DNA of 39,817 bases from Actinomycetota bacterium (GTDB taxonomy: Bacteria > Actinomycetota > Actinomycetes > S36-B12), in the NCBI GenBank assembly GCA_029977425.1, contig JAPOKX010000003.1:1-39817 (forward strand), written 5' to 3'. Below, in pieces: positions 20,458 to 30,367 of the stretch. Position 1 is the stretch's first letter, and each line of letters starts with the position of its first letter. A program made the position numbers and the translations under genes. The notes beneath the pieces were generated by a model. That model was not told the origin of the DNA. It ran no database searches and worked only from the letters and a program-made list of their open reading frames with translations.

Positions 20458-20652
20458 TCACCGGGGATCGGGCACGAGGAGGTCGGCCGGGACCGTCCAG
20501 TCCTGGGCTACCCACTCATCCTCGGGGAGCACAGCGACTTCCCGGAGCCGCTCCACCTCCGCCTCGAGATCGCGGACCCGGGCCCGCAGCCGGGAGATCT
20601 CGGCAGCGAGACGGGCATCGGCACCCGTGTGGCCGTAGATGGCCTTGGCCAT
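20458..20652 (-). CDS. Small coiled-coil protein of unknown function
   Basis: 64 aa MAKAIYGHTGADARLAAEISRLRARVRDLEAEVERLREVAVLPEDEWVAQDW...; co-directional, tightly packed between smc and mutM; heptad-like Leu/Arg/Glu pattern. Confidence 0.65.
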   Translation of the reverse strand: MAKAIYGHTGADARLAAEISRLRARVRDLEAEVERLREVAVLPEDEWVAQDWTVPADLLVPDPR

Positions 20653-20722
20653 GGCATCTCCTCAGGTCCCGCGGACATCAGCCCATCGGCGTGCTCAGGG
20701 TGGCAGGGGCGAGAGGACGCCG

Positions 20723-21589
20723 TCAAACTCTCGTGCGCGGGCGGCGCTGGCACGTGGGGCACCGGTACGACGAGCGATTCATGAAGGGCTCTCGGACGAT
20801 GGGGCGGCCACATCGGTCGCAGGGCTCCCCCTCGCGCCCGTAGGCGTGGAGCGAACGATCGAACCACCCGCTCTCCCCGTTGACGTTGACATAGAGCGAG
20901 TCGAAGGAGGTGCCGCCTTCGGCGAGGGCGTCGGTCATCACGTCGCGGACGTGGGCGAGGAGCTCGCGGATGCGGGCACCCGTCAGGCGCTCCCCTGGCA
21001 CGTCGTAGTGCAGTCGTGCCCGCCAGAGGGCTTCATCCGCGTAGATATTGCCGATCCCCGAGACCACACCCTGGTCGAGGAGGCAGCGCTTGATGCCCGA
21101 GGACCGCGAGCGGACCCTGCGAGCGAAGTCACGATCGTCGAACCGGGGATCGAGCGGATCCCGGGCGATGTGCGCCACGGCGCCCGGCACGCGGCCGCCG
21201 GCTCCGTCTTCGACGAGGTCGTCGATGTGCATTCCCCCGAACATGCGCTGGTCGACGAAGTGCAGTTCGCGATCGGCGCCCTCGAGCACGATGCGCACGC
21301 GCAGATGCCGCTCGTCAGCGGACCCGGGATCCGGCAGGAGCATCTGACCACTCATGCCCAGGTGCACCACGAGCGCCCGGTCGTCGTCGAGAGTCATCCA
21401 GAGGTACTTCCCCCGTCGGCTCACGGAGCGCAAGCGGCGCCCGATCAGTCCGGCGACCAGGTCCGCGGGTCCCGCCTCGTGGCGGCGCACCGATCGTGGC
21501 TCCAGGACCTGGACCGCCGCGATGCGCCGATCCGTCACGTAGGGAGCGAGTCCGCGACGGACCACCTCCACCTCGGGCAACTCAGGCAC
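20723..21589 (-). CDS. mutM: Formamidopyrimidine-DNA glycosylase
   Basis: [44 protein letters not shown]-terminal zinc finger [25 protein letters not shown]. Confidence 0.96.
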   Translation of the reverse strand: MPELPEVEVVRRGLAPYVTDRRIAAVQVLEPRSVRRHEAGPADLVAGLIGRRLRSVSRRGKYLWMTLDDDRALVVHLGMSGQMLLPDPGSADERHLRVRIVLEGADRELHFVDQRMFGGMHIDDLVEDGAGGRVPGAVAHIARDPLDPRFDDRDFARRVRSRSSGIKRCLLDQGVVSGIGNIYADEALWRARLHYDVPGERLTGARIRELLAHVRDVMTDALAEGGTSFDSLYVNVNGESGWFDRSLHAYGREGEPCDRCGRPIVREPFMNRSSYRCPTCQRRPRTRV

Positions 21590-21594
21590 GAACG

Positions 21595-22302
21595 TCAGGC
21601 ACCCTGCTGTCGGAGGGTCGCCGCGCGATAGGCGGCCTCGGCCGCCTGCTGCTCGGCCTCCTTCTTGGAACTTCCCTCGCCCTCGCCCCAGACCTCGTCC
21701 ACGAGCATCACGCGAGCGCGGAAGACCTTGGCGTGGTCGGGGCCGGCTTCGTCGACCTGGTACTCCGGGACCCCCAGAGCCAGTGCCGCGGTCAACTCCT
21801 GCAGCGACGTCTTCCAGTCCAGCCCAGCGCCCAGGGTGGAGGCGTGCTCGACCAGGGGATCGAAGAGGCGATGGACGACAGCCTCCGCGGCCGCCAGTCC
21901 GTGCTCGAGGTAGACGGCGCCGATCACGGCCTCAAGCGTGTCGGCCAGGATCGATGACTTGTCGCGGCCGCCCGTGATCTCCTCGCCCCGCCCCAGTCGC
22001 AGGAGCGCACCCAGTCCCAGCGACCTGCCCACGTCAGCGAGTGCGCGAGCGTTGACGATGGCCGCGCGCATCTTGGCGAGGTGTCCCTCGGCCACATCGG
22101 GATAGCGACGGTAGAGCGACTCCGTGACCACGAGCCCGAGGACGGCGTCGCCTAGGAACTCCATGCGCTCGTTGGTCGGGAGGCCGCCGTTCTCGTAGGC
22201 GAAGGAGCGATGCGTGACCGCCTGCTCCATCAGCGCGTCGGGCAGCGTGGCGCCGAGGGCGGCAAGTGTCTCCTTCACCGAGCTCACGGTCGCCTCGCTC
22301 AT
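21595..22302 (-). CDS. rnc: Ribonuclease III
   Basis: [57 protein letters not shown]-terminal dsRBD. Start ATG 22302 ([17 protein letters not shown]). Confidence 0.95.
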   Translation of the reverse strand: MSEATVSSVKETLAALGATLPDALMEQAVTHRSFAYENGGLPTNERMEFLGDAVLGLVVTESLYRRYPDVAEGHLAKMRAAIVNARALADVGRSLGLGALLRLGRGEEITGGRDKSSILADTLEAVIGAVYLEHGLAAAEAVVHRLFDPLVEHASTLGAGLDWKTSLQELTAALALGVPEYQVDEAGPDHAKVFRARVMLVDEVWGEGEGSSKKEAEQQAAEAAYRAATLRQQGA

Positions 22303-22544
22303 CAGGGTGATCCGACGGGAGTCAGGCAGTCGGCGAGATCCGCGACGCTGCCCGCGCGGGAGGCCGCGCCGGTGTCGCTGCGCCACCCTGCTTGGCCCAC
22401 CGCGTCCGTCCAGCAGATGCACGCGAGGGAGTCCCACCCGAGCGGCACGAGGGGTGAGTCGGCGCGCAGGGTCGACTCCTCGATGCCGAGCACGCGGGCC
22501 AGCGCTGCCCGGGCAACGAGGACCTGCGGCTCTGCCGAGGACAT
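22302..22544 (-). CDS. Divergent acyl carrier protein-like small ORF
   Basis: 80 aa [53 protein letters not shown]...[17 protein letters not shown] resembles the ACP phosphopantetheine-attachment motif; TGATG overlap with rnc. Confidence 0.55.
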   Translation of the reverse strand: MSSAEPQVLVARAALARVLGIEESTLRADSPLVPLGWDSLACICWTDAVGQAGWRSDTGAASRAGSVADLADCLTPVGSP

Positions 22545-22551
22545 GCGCAGC

Positions 22552-22725
22552 TCAGACGTCGAGGACGCGCCGCTTGGCGTAGGTGCCGCAGGTGGGGCAC
22601 ACGGTGTGCGCGAGCTTGGGCTCACGGCAGCGGGCGCAGGACACCAGCGTGGGCGCGGCAGCCTTCCACTGGGAACGGCGATGCCGGGTGTTGGAGCGGG
22701 AGGTCTTCCGCTTGGGAACGGCCAC
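22552..22725 (-). CDS. rpmF: 50S ribosomal protein L32 (zinc-binding, CxxC form)
   Basis: [60 protein letters not shown] start 22725. Confidence 0.95.
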   Translation of the reverse strand: MAVPKRKTSRSNTRHRRSQWKAAAPTLVSCARCREPKLAHTVCPTCGTYAKRRVLDV

Positions 22726-22726
22726 G

Positions 22727-23494
22727 TCAGTCGTCCTTGTCGTCGTCGTGCGCCTTGTCGCGCACAGTCTCTTGGTCGCGCGCGGTCTCTTGGTCGCGCA
22801 CGGCGTCTTGCTGGTCTTTCGGTCCCTCGTCGAGCAGAGCTTCCAGCGCTGCCCACCGGGGGTCGTGCACTTCGTGACGATGACCGGGGTCGAGCGCAAG
22901 GAGTGCGCCGCACTCGACGCACAGCCCCGGGCAGTCGTCCCGGCACAGCGGCGCAATGGGCAGTCGAAGAACAACCGCGTCTCGCACCGTCGCCTCGAGG
23001 TCGATCAGGTCGTCCTCGATGACGGGCGGGGCATCCTCTTCGTCGTCAGCCTCCACATCCACGCGGTGTCCTCGCGCGTCCTGCGGCGGGTAGACGAACA
23101 ACTCCTGGATGTCCGCGAACTCATCCCACGACACGGGTTCGAGACAACGCGCGCATTCGGCGTCGACTCGCGCCCGGACTGTCCCGGAGACGAGCACCCC
23201 CTCCACCACCGACTCCAGCCTCAGATCGAGGTCGACGTCGCTGCCTTCGGGGACCCTGGCCAGCCCTGCTCCCCAACCCTTTGTCGCCGGCACCTCGCGG
23301 TGGAGTTCCTTCATCGCGCCCGCCCGCCGGCCTAGGTCGCGGATATCCACGACGAAGGGCGCGCGGGGGTCGAGGGCGTTCAGGACTCCTCCGACTACTC
23401 CGGCTACTTCGTGCCGGGGAAACCGGCCGGGCCAAGGATACGCCAGGGGCGATCCCGGCCGCCAATGCCGGTGCTGCCCCGGCGGGGGGCTCAC
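22727..23494 (-). CDS. YceD / DUF177 family protein
   Basis: [23 protein letters not shown]...[31 protein letters not shown]...[28 protein letters not shown]; upstream neighbour of rpmF. The true start may be internal to this ORF. Confidence 0.85.
   Translation of the reverse strand: MSPPPGQHRHWRPGSPLAYPWPGRFPRHEVAGVVGGVLNALDPRAPFVVDIRDLGRRAGAMKELHREVPATKGWGAGLARVPEGSDVDLDLRLESVVEGVLVSGTVRARVDAECARCLEPVSWDEFADIQELFVYPPQDARGHRVDVEADDEEDAPPVIEDDLIDLEATVRDAVVLRLPIAPLCRDDCPGLCVECGALLALDPGHRHEVHDPRWAALEALLDEGPKDQQDAVRDQETARDQETVRDKAHDDDKDD
22754..22811. repeat. Short ~18-bp tandem repeat in the 3' end of the yceD-like gene
   Basis: tcttggtcgcgc-type units encoding [14 protein letters not shown] in the C-terminal tail. 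Confidence 0.5.
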
Positions 23495-23982
23495 TCAGGG
23501 ATCGGGCCCTCGTCGTCGGCGTACTCCTCCTCGAACTCCGCCTGGCCGCGGAGCTTGTCGCGTCCGCGCTCCACGGCCGCGAGCGTCTTGTGGAGGGTGA
23601 TCTCGAACGTGGCCAGGCGCGCATCGATGTAGTCGTCGGTCTCGCGGCGCATCCGCGTCACCTCGTCGAGGGTCTCGGCGCGCAGCGCCTCGGACTCGGC
23701 CACGGCGACGAGGTAGACCTCATGCTGGGACAGCATGCGCAGCTGCTCCTCGCGCGCTTCGGCGATGAGTCGCTCCGCCTCGCGACGACCTTCGGCAACC
23801 ACAGCCTCTCGCTCCGCGAGCAGCTGATCGGCGTCGGAGAGGGAGCTCGGCAGGGCGTCGCGGATATCGTCGATGAGGTCGAGCACCACGGCGCGGTTGA
23901 CCATGCACGACGCCGACAGCGGGACCGCCTTGGCCTCCTCGACGAGCACGGAGAGCTCTTCTAGTTTCTGATCGACGTCCAC
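23491..23982 (-). CDS. SepIVA/DivIVA-like coiled-coil protein
   Basis: MDVDQKLEELSVLVEEAKAVPLSASCMVNRAVVLDLIDDIRDALPSSLSDADQLL... resembles the N-terminus of mycobacterial SepIVA; same coaD-...-yceD-rpmF-rnc neighbourhood. Confidence 0.7.
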   Translation of the reverse strand: MDVDQKLEELSVLVEEAKAVPLSASCMVNRAVVLDLIDDIRDALPSSLSDADQLLAEREAVVAEGRREAERLIAEAREEQLRMLSQHEVYLVAVAESEALRAETLDEVTRMRRETDDYIDARLATFEITLHKTLAAVERGRDKLRGQAEFEEEYADDEGPIPE

Positions 23983-23999
23983 GCACTACCTCCAGTCGA

Positions 24000-24023
24000 C
24001 GATCCGACGTAGACGTCGGATCG
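24000..24023 (-). promoter_or_regulatory. Perfect 10-bp hairpin between coaD and the SepIVA-like gene
   Basis: CGATCCGACG-TAGA-CGTCGGATCG. Confidence 0.6.
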
Positions 24024-24045
24024 CAGCACACTCAGCGGCTTGACC

Positions 24046-24528
24046 CTAGCGCCGCTGCTCCAGTGTCGCGTGGAGCCGCTCCAGGACGACATCCGGGACC
24101 AGCCCCTCGACGCTTCCGCCGTGCGTCGCGACCTCCTTGACGAGGCTGGACGACAGGTAGCTGTAGAGGGGGTTCGTGGAGACGAAGAGCGTCTCGACCT
24201 TCCCGAGTCGGTAGTTCATCTGGGCCATCTGGAGCTCGTAGTCGAAATCGCTCACGGCCCGTAGTCCCTTGACGATCGCCTGGACGCCATGCTCCTTGCA
24301 GTAGTCGACCAGGAGGCCGTAGAAGGAGTCCACCTCGACGTTGGGCAGGTCGGCCACGACCTCGCGCAGCATGTCCATGCGCTCGTCGACGCTGAAGAGG
24401 CTCGACTTCGTCTTGTTGATGAGCACGGCCACGATGACGCGATCGGCCAGGGTCGCCGCACGCCGGAACACATCGAGGTGTCCATTGGTTACCGGGTCGA
24501 AGGACCCAGGACAGACCGCGACGCGCAT
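24046..24528 (-). CDS. coaD: Phosphopantetheine adenylyltransferase
   Basis: MRVAVCPGSFDPVTNGHLDVFRRAATLADRVIVAVLINKTK...KGLRAVSDFDYELQMAQMNYRL; TGATG overlap with rsmD. Confidence 0.97.
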   Translation of the reverse strand: MRVAVCPGSFDPVTNGHLDVFRRAATLADRVIVAVLINKTKSSLFSVDERMDMLREVVADLPNVEVDSFYGLLVDYCKEHGVQAIVKGLRAVSDFDYELQMAQMNYRLGKVETLFVSTNPLYSYLSSSLVKEVATHGGSVEGLVPDVVLERLHATLEQRR

Positions 24529-25106
24529 CACGCCTCCTCTACCGCTGACGGGCTGACTCGACCGTACCAAAGCGCAGTGTCCCCGTAGTCGCGCTTGCGC
24601 AGCTCTTCCCACCCGGAACCAGGCCACGGTTCGTGCGAGCGCACCGATCGCTCCACGACGACCAGCGCGCCTTTGGCCAGCGCACCGTGGACGACCAGGG
24701 CTGTGAGCACGCCGCGCACGTCGTCATCGGCCACGGCGTAGGGCGGGTCGACGTAGACCACGTGAAAGGGACCGCCCTCGGGGTGCCAGCGCGTGGCGTC
24801 CGCCGCGACGACGCGGGCCCGGGCGTCGACCGTGGCGACGTTGCGGCGCAGAACCTCCAGGCATCGGCGATCGCGCTCGACCAGCGTCGCCTCCGCAGCG
24901 CCCCGGCTCATGGCCTCGAGCCCCACTGCACCGGAGCCCGCGAAGAGGTCCAGGAAGTGAATGTCGCTCCAGCCGCCGTAGTTCTCGCGCACGTGGGTGT
25001 CCAGGCTCGAGAACAGCGCTTCGCGCACCCGGTCCGTCGTCGGTCGCGTGCCCTCCGGCGGCGCGGCGAGGCGCCGCCCACCTGCATGCCCGGCGATGAC
25101 GCGCAT
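24528..25106 (-). CDS. rsmD: 16S rRNA (guanine966-N2)-methyltransferase
   Basis: MRVIAGHAGGRRLAAPPEGTRPTTDRVREALFSSL, FLDLFAGSGAVGLEAMSRGA, VYVDPPYA. Confidence 0.95.
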   Translation of the reverse strand: MRVIAGHAGGRRLAAPPEGTRPTTDRVREALFSSLDTHVRENYGGWSDIHFLDLFAGSGAVGLEAMSRGAAEATLVERDRRCLEVLRRNVATVDARARVVAADATRWHPEGGPFHVVYVDPPYAVADDDVRGVLTALVVHGALAKGALVVVERSVRSHEPWPGSGWEELRKRDYGDTALWYGRVSPSAVEEA

Positions 25107-25107
25107 G

Positions 25108-27360
25108 TCAGCCCTTCTCCAGGAACTCGGACCGGTCGTCGGCGGCGAGCATGCGCACCCGCTCGCGCAGCGCAGCATGGCGCGTGAGCGTGGGATCGTC
25201 GGCGACGATGGCCTGGGCCGCCTGGCGCGCTTCCTCCACGAGCGCCTCGTCCCGGATGACTTCGAGCAGGCGCAAGGAGGATCTCTTGCCCGATTGGGCG
25301 GTCCCGAGGATGTCGCCCTCCCGACGCGCCTCGAGATCGACTCGGGCGAGCGCGAATCCGTCGGTCGTGGCTGCCACCGCGGCGAGCCTCTCGCGAGCGG
25401 GCGATCCGGGCTCGGCGGCCGTGACGAGGAGGCACAGGCCATCGCCTCCTCCGCGCGCGATACGCCCGCGGAGCTGATGCAACTGCGAGATGCCGAAGCG
25501 CTCGGCATCGAGGATGACCATCATCGACGCCTCAGGCACGTCGACGCCTACTTCGATCACGGTCGTGGAGACCAGGACGTCGAGCGCAGCCGGGTCGTCG
25601 CTCGACAGCGTGAAGCGGCGCATGGCCTCGTCCTTGTCCTCGGCAGGCATGCGGCCGTGAAGCATGCCCACGCGCAGGCCGGACAACCAACGGTCTGCGA
25701 GCGAGCGGGTGACGTCGACCACGCTCGAGAGGGGCGACTCGTCGGCGCTCGACTCCGGATCGGCCTCGATCTCGTCCGAGCTGACAGCGGCGGAGTCGTC
25801 TCCGATGCGCGGGCACACCACGAAGACGCGCCTCCCAGCATCGACCTCCTCGCGGACTCGATCCCATGCGCGCACCAGGTGAGCGGGATGCTCCCGGGGA
25901 GCGACCACGTGGGTGGCGATTCGACCGCGGCCAGGCGGGTACTCGTCGATGACGCTCACGTCGAGGTCGCCGAACACGGTCATGGCCACCGTGCGCGGGA
26001 TAGGGGTGGCCGTCATGACCAGCACGTGGGGCCGAGTGTCGGCGGGTCCCCGTCCGGCAAGCGCGGCGCGCTGCTCCACCCCGAAGCGATGCTGCTCGTC
26101 GACGACCACGAGGCCGAGGTCGGCGAAGGCGACCGTGTCCTCCAGGAGCGCGTGGGTGCCCACCACGATGCCCGCCTCGCCGCTGGCGATGGCGGCGAGT
26201 TCCTCTCGGCGCTGGCGTGCCGACTGCGAGCCCGACACGTAGGCCACGCGCGTGCCCATGTCACTCGACCCCAGCAGCCCCGACTCGGCCAGCGGGCCGA
26301 GGAGTCCGCGGATGGTGCGCAGGTGCTGCTGGGCGAGGACCTCCGTCGGGGCGAGCAGGGCTGCCTGCGCTCCGGCGTCCACGACCTGGAGCATCGCGCG
26401 CAGGGCCACGAGAGTCTTGCCGCTGCCCACATCGCCCTGGAGCAGGCGCTGCATGGGGTGGGTGCCGGAAAGGTCCGAGGAGATCTCCGCTCCCACGCGC
26501 TCCTGCGCGGAAGTCAGGGCGTAGGGAGTGCGGCTGTCGAACTCTGCAAGCAGGCCCTCAGCGGAGCGCGGCCTCGGCGTCGCGGCCTGCGCGAGGCGCT
26601 CGTGCCGGCGCTGAGCGAGCACCACCTGCAGGTCGAAGGCCTCCTCGAAGCGGAGTCTGCGGCGCGCGGCTTCGATCGCGTCGCGATCCGGAGGCCGGTG
26701 GATGCCGCGCAGTGCGTCGTCGAGCCCGAGAAGCCCCTTCTCCATGCGCAGGGCGGGGGGCAGCGGGTCTTCGACGTCCGCCAGCGAGTCGAGGACCAGT
26801 CGCACGGTTTGCTGAATGCGCCAACTCGGCAGTCCCGCCGTGGCGGGGTAGATGGGAATGAGGAGATCGGAGAACGCCGCCTCAGCTTCGCGGTCGCGGT
26901 CCGCATCGCCCGACTCGTCCACGAGATGCAGGCCCGCGTCGGGAATCATCACGTGACGCGGATGCGCGAGCTGGCGGGTCCCGCCATACGCCGACACGGT
27001 GCCCGCGAAGAGCCCGCGCCTGCCCACGCGAAACTCCCGCTCGACGCGCCACGGCTGGTTGAAGAACACCAGGCTGATGCGCCCCCGACCATCGGAGACG
27101 ACGACCTCGGTCACGGTGCCCTTGCGTTGCTGCATCCGGCGATTGCTCGCGGACACGACCTCGGCGAGGACGGTGACATGCTCGCCCACCTGCAGGGAGT
27201 CGAGGTCGGTGAGCTCGCCGGGGTCAATGTAACGGCGCGGATAGTGCCGCAGGAGGTCGTCGACCGTCTCGATCCCCAAGCCGTCGCGCAGGGCCTTGGC
27301 GGTCTTGCCGCCGGCGACCGCCGACACGGGTGCTGCGAGGCTCACGCGCGCCACGGTCAC
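25108..27360 (-). CDS. recG: ATP-dependent DNA helicase RecG
   Basis: YPRRYIDPGELTDL, LLQGDVGSGKTLVALRAML, APTEVLAQQHL, VVDEQHRFGVEQR, TATPIPRT, LRGRIARGG. Likely GTG start 27360 overlapping the upstream stop. Confidence 0.95.
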   Translation of the reverse strand: MTVARVSLAAPVSAVAGGKTAKALRDGLGIETVDDLLRHYPRRYIDPGELTDLDSLQVGEHVTVLAEVVSASNRRMQQRKGTVTEVVVSDGRGRISLVFFNQPWRVEREFRVGRRGLFAGTVSAYGGTRQLAHPRHVMIPDAGLHLVDESGDADRDREAEAAFSDLLIPIYPATAGLPSWRIQQTVRLVLDSLADVEDPLPPALRMEKGLLGLDDALRGIHRPPDRDAIEAARRRLRFEEAFDLQVVLAQRRHERLAQAATPRPRSAEGLLAEFDSRTPYALTSAQERVGAEISSDLSGTHPMQRLLQGDVGSGKTLVALRAMLQVVDAGAQAALLAPTEVLAQQHLRTIRGLLGPLAESGLLGSSDMGTRVAYVSGSQSARQRREELAAIASGEAGIVVGTHALLEDTVAFADLGLVVVDEQHRFGVEQRAALAGRGPADTRPHVLVMTATPIPRTVAMTVFGDLDVSVIDEYPPGRGRIATHVVAPREHPAHLVRAWDRVREEVDAGRRVFVVCPRIGDDSAAVSSDEIEADPESSADESPLSSVVDVTRSLADRWLSGLRVGMLHGRMPAEDKDEAMRRFTLSSDDPAALDVLVSTTVIEVGVDVPEASMMVILDAERFGISQLHQLRGRIARGGGDGLCLLVTAAEPGSPARERLAAVAATTDGFALARVDLEARREGDILGTAQSGKRSSLRLLEVIRDEALVEEARQAAQAIVADDPTLTRHAALRERVRMLAADDRSEFLEKG

Positions 27361-28988
27361 TCCACGCCGACGATGACCGGCCACAGCGGTTGACCGCCGT
27401 CCAGGGCCACGACATCGACTCCCGCGTGCCTGCGCTGCAGCGAATCGGCGAGCGACTCCGACTCCTCGGCGTCCCACTCCGCACCCGTGACGAGGGTGAC
27501 GAGCTCTCCCCCGCCGCCCAGGAGCCGGTCAGCCACAGCCGCGGCCACGGCACCCACGTCGGAGCCAATCTCGACGATGTCGCCCTCGGCCAGGCCGAGC
27601 ACATCTCCGACGCGACAGGGACCGGCCATGGTGAGCGCGTCCTTGGAGGCGATCGTCACCGCGCCGTATCTCGTGGCTCCGGCAGCTCGCGTCATCGCCA
27701 CGACCGCATCGTCGAAGCGCGCGGCGGGATCGTGGACCGCGAGAGCCGCGAGGCTCTGCACGATGGAACGGGCCGGGATGACCGAGACGCGCATCCCCTC
27801 GGCCCGGGCCTGTTCCGCGGCGGCCTCCGCGACGGCCAGGGAGTCGGAGTCGCTCGGCAGCATGACCACCTCGCCCGACCCTGCGCGGCGCACCCCGTCG
27901 AGGAGCTCGGCCGTGGAAGGACGCCGTCGCGGACGCGCGGGCACCGCCACCGCCCCGTAGTCGGCCACGAGTGCTGCCGTGCCCGGTCCGTGAGTCACCA
28001 CCACGAGCCCGCGGCCCGACAGCGGCGGGGTCGCCGTGGCCTCCGGCAGGTAGGTCACGCGAATGCGCTCAAGGGGCCCGGTCGCGATTCCGGCTTCGAT
28101 CGCGGCGCCCGCATCGTGCACGTGCACGTGCACGTTCCACAGTTCGGCGTCGCCGGTCACCATGAGCGAGTCCCCCAGTGGCTCGAGCGCCTCGCGCAGG
28201 CGCGTCACGGCGTCCGCGTCCGCCGTGACGAGATACATCACCTCGTAGGACGGCTCGCCCGCCGCCACGACGGGAGCGCCGTGGACCACGTGCGGTGCGG
28301 GCAGCTTGGCTCGCGCGGCGGGGCGGGGGCGCCGCCGCCGCACGCCCGTGACGACATCGAGCAGCGCGTCGTACACCACCACGAGGCCCTGGCCACCCGC
28401 GTCCACCACCCCGGCATCGCGCAGCGCCGGCAGTTGATCCGTGGTGAGCGCAAGAGCCTGGTGCGCGTCGGTGACCGCGCTCTCGATGACAGCGACAAGG
28501 CCCTCGCCTGCGGCCGCGGCGCGCTCGGCTGACTCCGCGGCTGCTCGCACCACCGAGAGAATCGTGCCCTCGACCGGTCGCGATACGGCGGCATAGGCTT
28601 CATCACTGGCGGCGCGCAGCGCACGCGCCACGATCTCGGGAGTGAGCACATCGCGATCGGATACCTCACCGAGGACACCGGAGACACCGCGCACGATCTG
28701 GGCGAGGATGACGCCGGAGTTGCCGCGGGCCCCCAGAAGCGCCCCCCGGGCCATGGCCGCGGCCACGTCGGCGGTGCCGGGTCGAGTGTCGCGCGCCTCA
28801 GCGTCGTCGAAGACCTCGTCGATCGAGGCGCACGCAGACTCGACGGTGAGGAACATATTGGTGCCGGTGTCGCCATCGGGCACGGGGAAGACGTTGAGCG
28901 CGTCGATGGCGGCGCGCTCCTCGCCCAGGGCAGCCAGGGAGGCCTCGGCCCAGGCCCGCACCGCGGCGGCATGGAGACGGGTGGGCAT
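27357..28988 (-). CDS. DAK-family (YloV/FakA-like) kinase domain protein
   Basis: [53 protein letters not shown]. Start ATG 28988 or a nearby upstream GTG; the ORF extends to 29183. Confidence 0.88.
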   Translation of the reverse strand: MPTRLHAAAVRAWAEASLAALGEERAAIDALNVFPVPDGDTGTNMFLTVESACASIDEVFDDAEARDTRPGTADVAAAMARGALLGARGNSGVILAQIVRGVSGVLGEVSDRDVLTPEIVARALRAASDEAYAAVSRPVEGTILSVVRAAAESAERAAAAGEGLVAVIESAVTDAHQALALTTDQLPALRDAGVVDAGGQGLVVVYDALLDVVTGVRRRRPRPAARAKLPAPHVVHGAPVVAAGEPSYEVMYLVTADADAVTRLREALEPLGDSLMVTGDAELWNVHVHVHDAGAAIEAGIATGPLERIRVTYLPEATATPPLSGRGLVVVTHGPGTAALVADYGAVAVPARPRRRPSTAELLDGVRRAGSGEVVMLPSDSDSLAVAEAAAEQARAEGMRVSVIPARSIVQSLAALAVHDPAARFDDAVVAMTRAAGATRYGAVTIASKDALTMAGPCRVGDVLGLAEGDIVEIGSDVGAVAAAVADRLLGGGGELVTLVTGAEWDAEESESLADSLQRRHAGVDVVALDGGQPLWPVIVGVE

Positions 28989-29197
28989 GGGCTCCGCCAC
29001 GGTCACCTCCCCGGTCGCCTCCCGCCCACCCCTTCGGATGTGGCCTGAGCCACCGTATCCCCCGGGACGGACCGTGGAGGGCCTCCCGGTTTGGGGTGCG
29101 CCGCCCCTCTCGGCTACCCTCATGTGGCTGCTGCCAGTGGCAGCGGCACGCGACCTGGGCCCGAGGGGGCCCGCGCCGACCACCTGAGGAGTTCACC

Positions 29198-29386
29198 GTG
29201 GCTGCCACCTGTGACGTCTGCGGCAAGGGCCCGGGCTTCGGCAACAGCATCTCGCACTCGCACCGACGGACGTCACGGCGCTGGAACCCCAACATCCAGT
29301 CGGTCCGCGCGATGATCGGCCGCACTCCCAAGCGCCTGAATGTCTGCACCTCCTGCCTCAAGGCAGGCAAGGTCACCCGCGCCTAG
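29198..29386 (+). CDS. rpmB: 50S ribosomal protein L28 (CxxC form)
   Basis: [65 protein letters not shown] start with GAGGAG upstream. Confidence 0.95.
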   Translation: MAATCDVCGKGPGFGNSISHSHRRTSRRWNPNIQSVRAMIGRTPKRLNVCTSCLKAGKVTRA

Positions 29387-29404
29387 GCGCCTGCAGAGCC
29401 GCGC

Positions 29405-30367
29405 CTACGCGCGGAAGTGCTCGAACCCCGTCACCTGATCGACCTCATGCCCGTCGACGCGCACGCGCGCGCCTGACCCCACCGCGTCCAGGACCGTGCC
29501 GACGGCGACGAAGCCCTCGGGAAGCCGCGAGCCGGGCGGGAAGGTCGCCAGCAGCGCGTGGTCGTCTCCGCCGCCGAGGATCCACGTGAGCGGATCGAGG
29601 TTGTACGCCGATGCCGTCGTGACGACGGCCTCGTCCCGCGGCAGCGCCTCGCTCTGAATGTCGATCGCCACTCCCGAGGCACGCGCCATCCGATCGGCAT
29701 CCAGCAGGAGTCCGTCGCTCACGTCCATGAGCGCATGCGCACCCGCATCGGAGGCCCGCACGCCCGCCGGATAGTCCGGCAGCGGACGGCGATGCGCATC
29801 CACCAGCGCCCGCGGGGAGCGGAATCCGCGCGAGAGCACGGCAAGGCCTCCCGCAGCGCTGCCGAGAGTGCCGCATACCGCGACGACATCGCCCGCCTCG
29901 GCACCCGACCTCAGGATGGGCGCTCGACCTCCGAGGTCTCCGAAGGCCGTCACGCCGATGGTGATCGCATCGCCCCGAACGAGATCGCCACCCGCGAGGA
30001 CCGCTCCCGCGCGCCCTGCTTCCTCCAGGAGCCCCGCGAGGAAGCCATCGACCCACGCGATCTCCGTCTCGGGCGGGAGGGCAAGGGCCACGACGAGAGC
30101 GGTCGGCTTCGCTCCCATGGCCGCGACATCGGCGAGATTCTCGGCAGCGGCCTTGTGCCCGATGTCGGCGGCCTCCGACCAATCGCGCCGGAAATGGCGG
30201 CCCTCGACCAGCATGTCGGTCGTCACCACCAGGCGTCCGTCGGCACAGGCGAGGACGGCAGCGTCATCACCCGGCCCCACGGGCACTCCGGGCAACGGGC
30301 CCACCGCCCCGAGGATGCGCTCGACGATCGCGATCTCGCCGAGGTCTCCCACCGTCTGTGCCGCCAC
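29405..30367 (-). CDS. thiL: Thiamine-monophosphate kinase
   Basis: GPGDDAAVLACADGRLVVTTDMLVEGRHFRRDWSEAADIGHKAAAENLADVAAMGA; ILGGGDDHALLATFP. Confidence 0.94.
   Translation of the reverse strand: MAAQTVGDLGEIAIVERILGAVGPLPGVPVGPGDDAAVLACADGRLVVTTDMLVEGRHFRRDWSEAADIGHKAAAENLADVAAMGAKPTALVVALALPPETEIAWVDGFLAGLLEEAGRAGAVLAGGDLVRGDAITIGVTAFGDLGGRAPILRSGAEAGDVVAVCGTLGSAAGGLAVLSRGFRSPRALVDAHRRPLPDYPAGVRASDAGAHALMDVSDGLLLDADRMARASGVAIDIQSEALPRDEAVVTTASAYNLDPLTWILGGGDDHALLATFPPGSRLPEGFVAVGTVLDAVGSGARVRVDGHEVDQVTGFEHFRA

Noticed and set aside
20443-20458. ACCTGC-GGCG-GCAGGT hairpin near the end of the 64-aa ORF
   Set aside because: Only 6 bp in a very short gap next to the smc start; likely chance.
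24997-27393. 798-aa plus-strand ORF antisense to recG
   Set aside because: His/Arg/Ala-rich mirror frame; RecG on the other strand has all helicase motifs.
29379-29425. GCGCCTAGGCGC palindrome at the rpmB stop and a further GC palindrome
   Set aside because: Short and without a clear stem-loop/T-tract; could be chance in GC-rich sequence. At most a weak convergent terminator.
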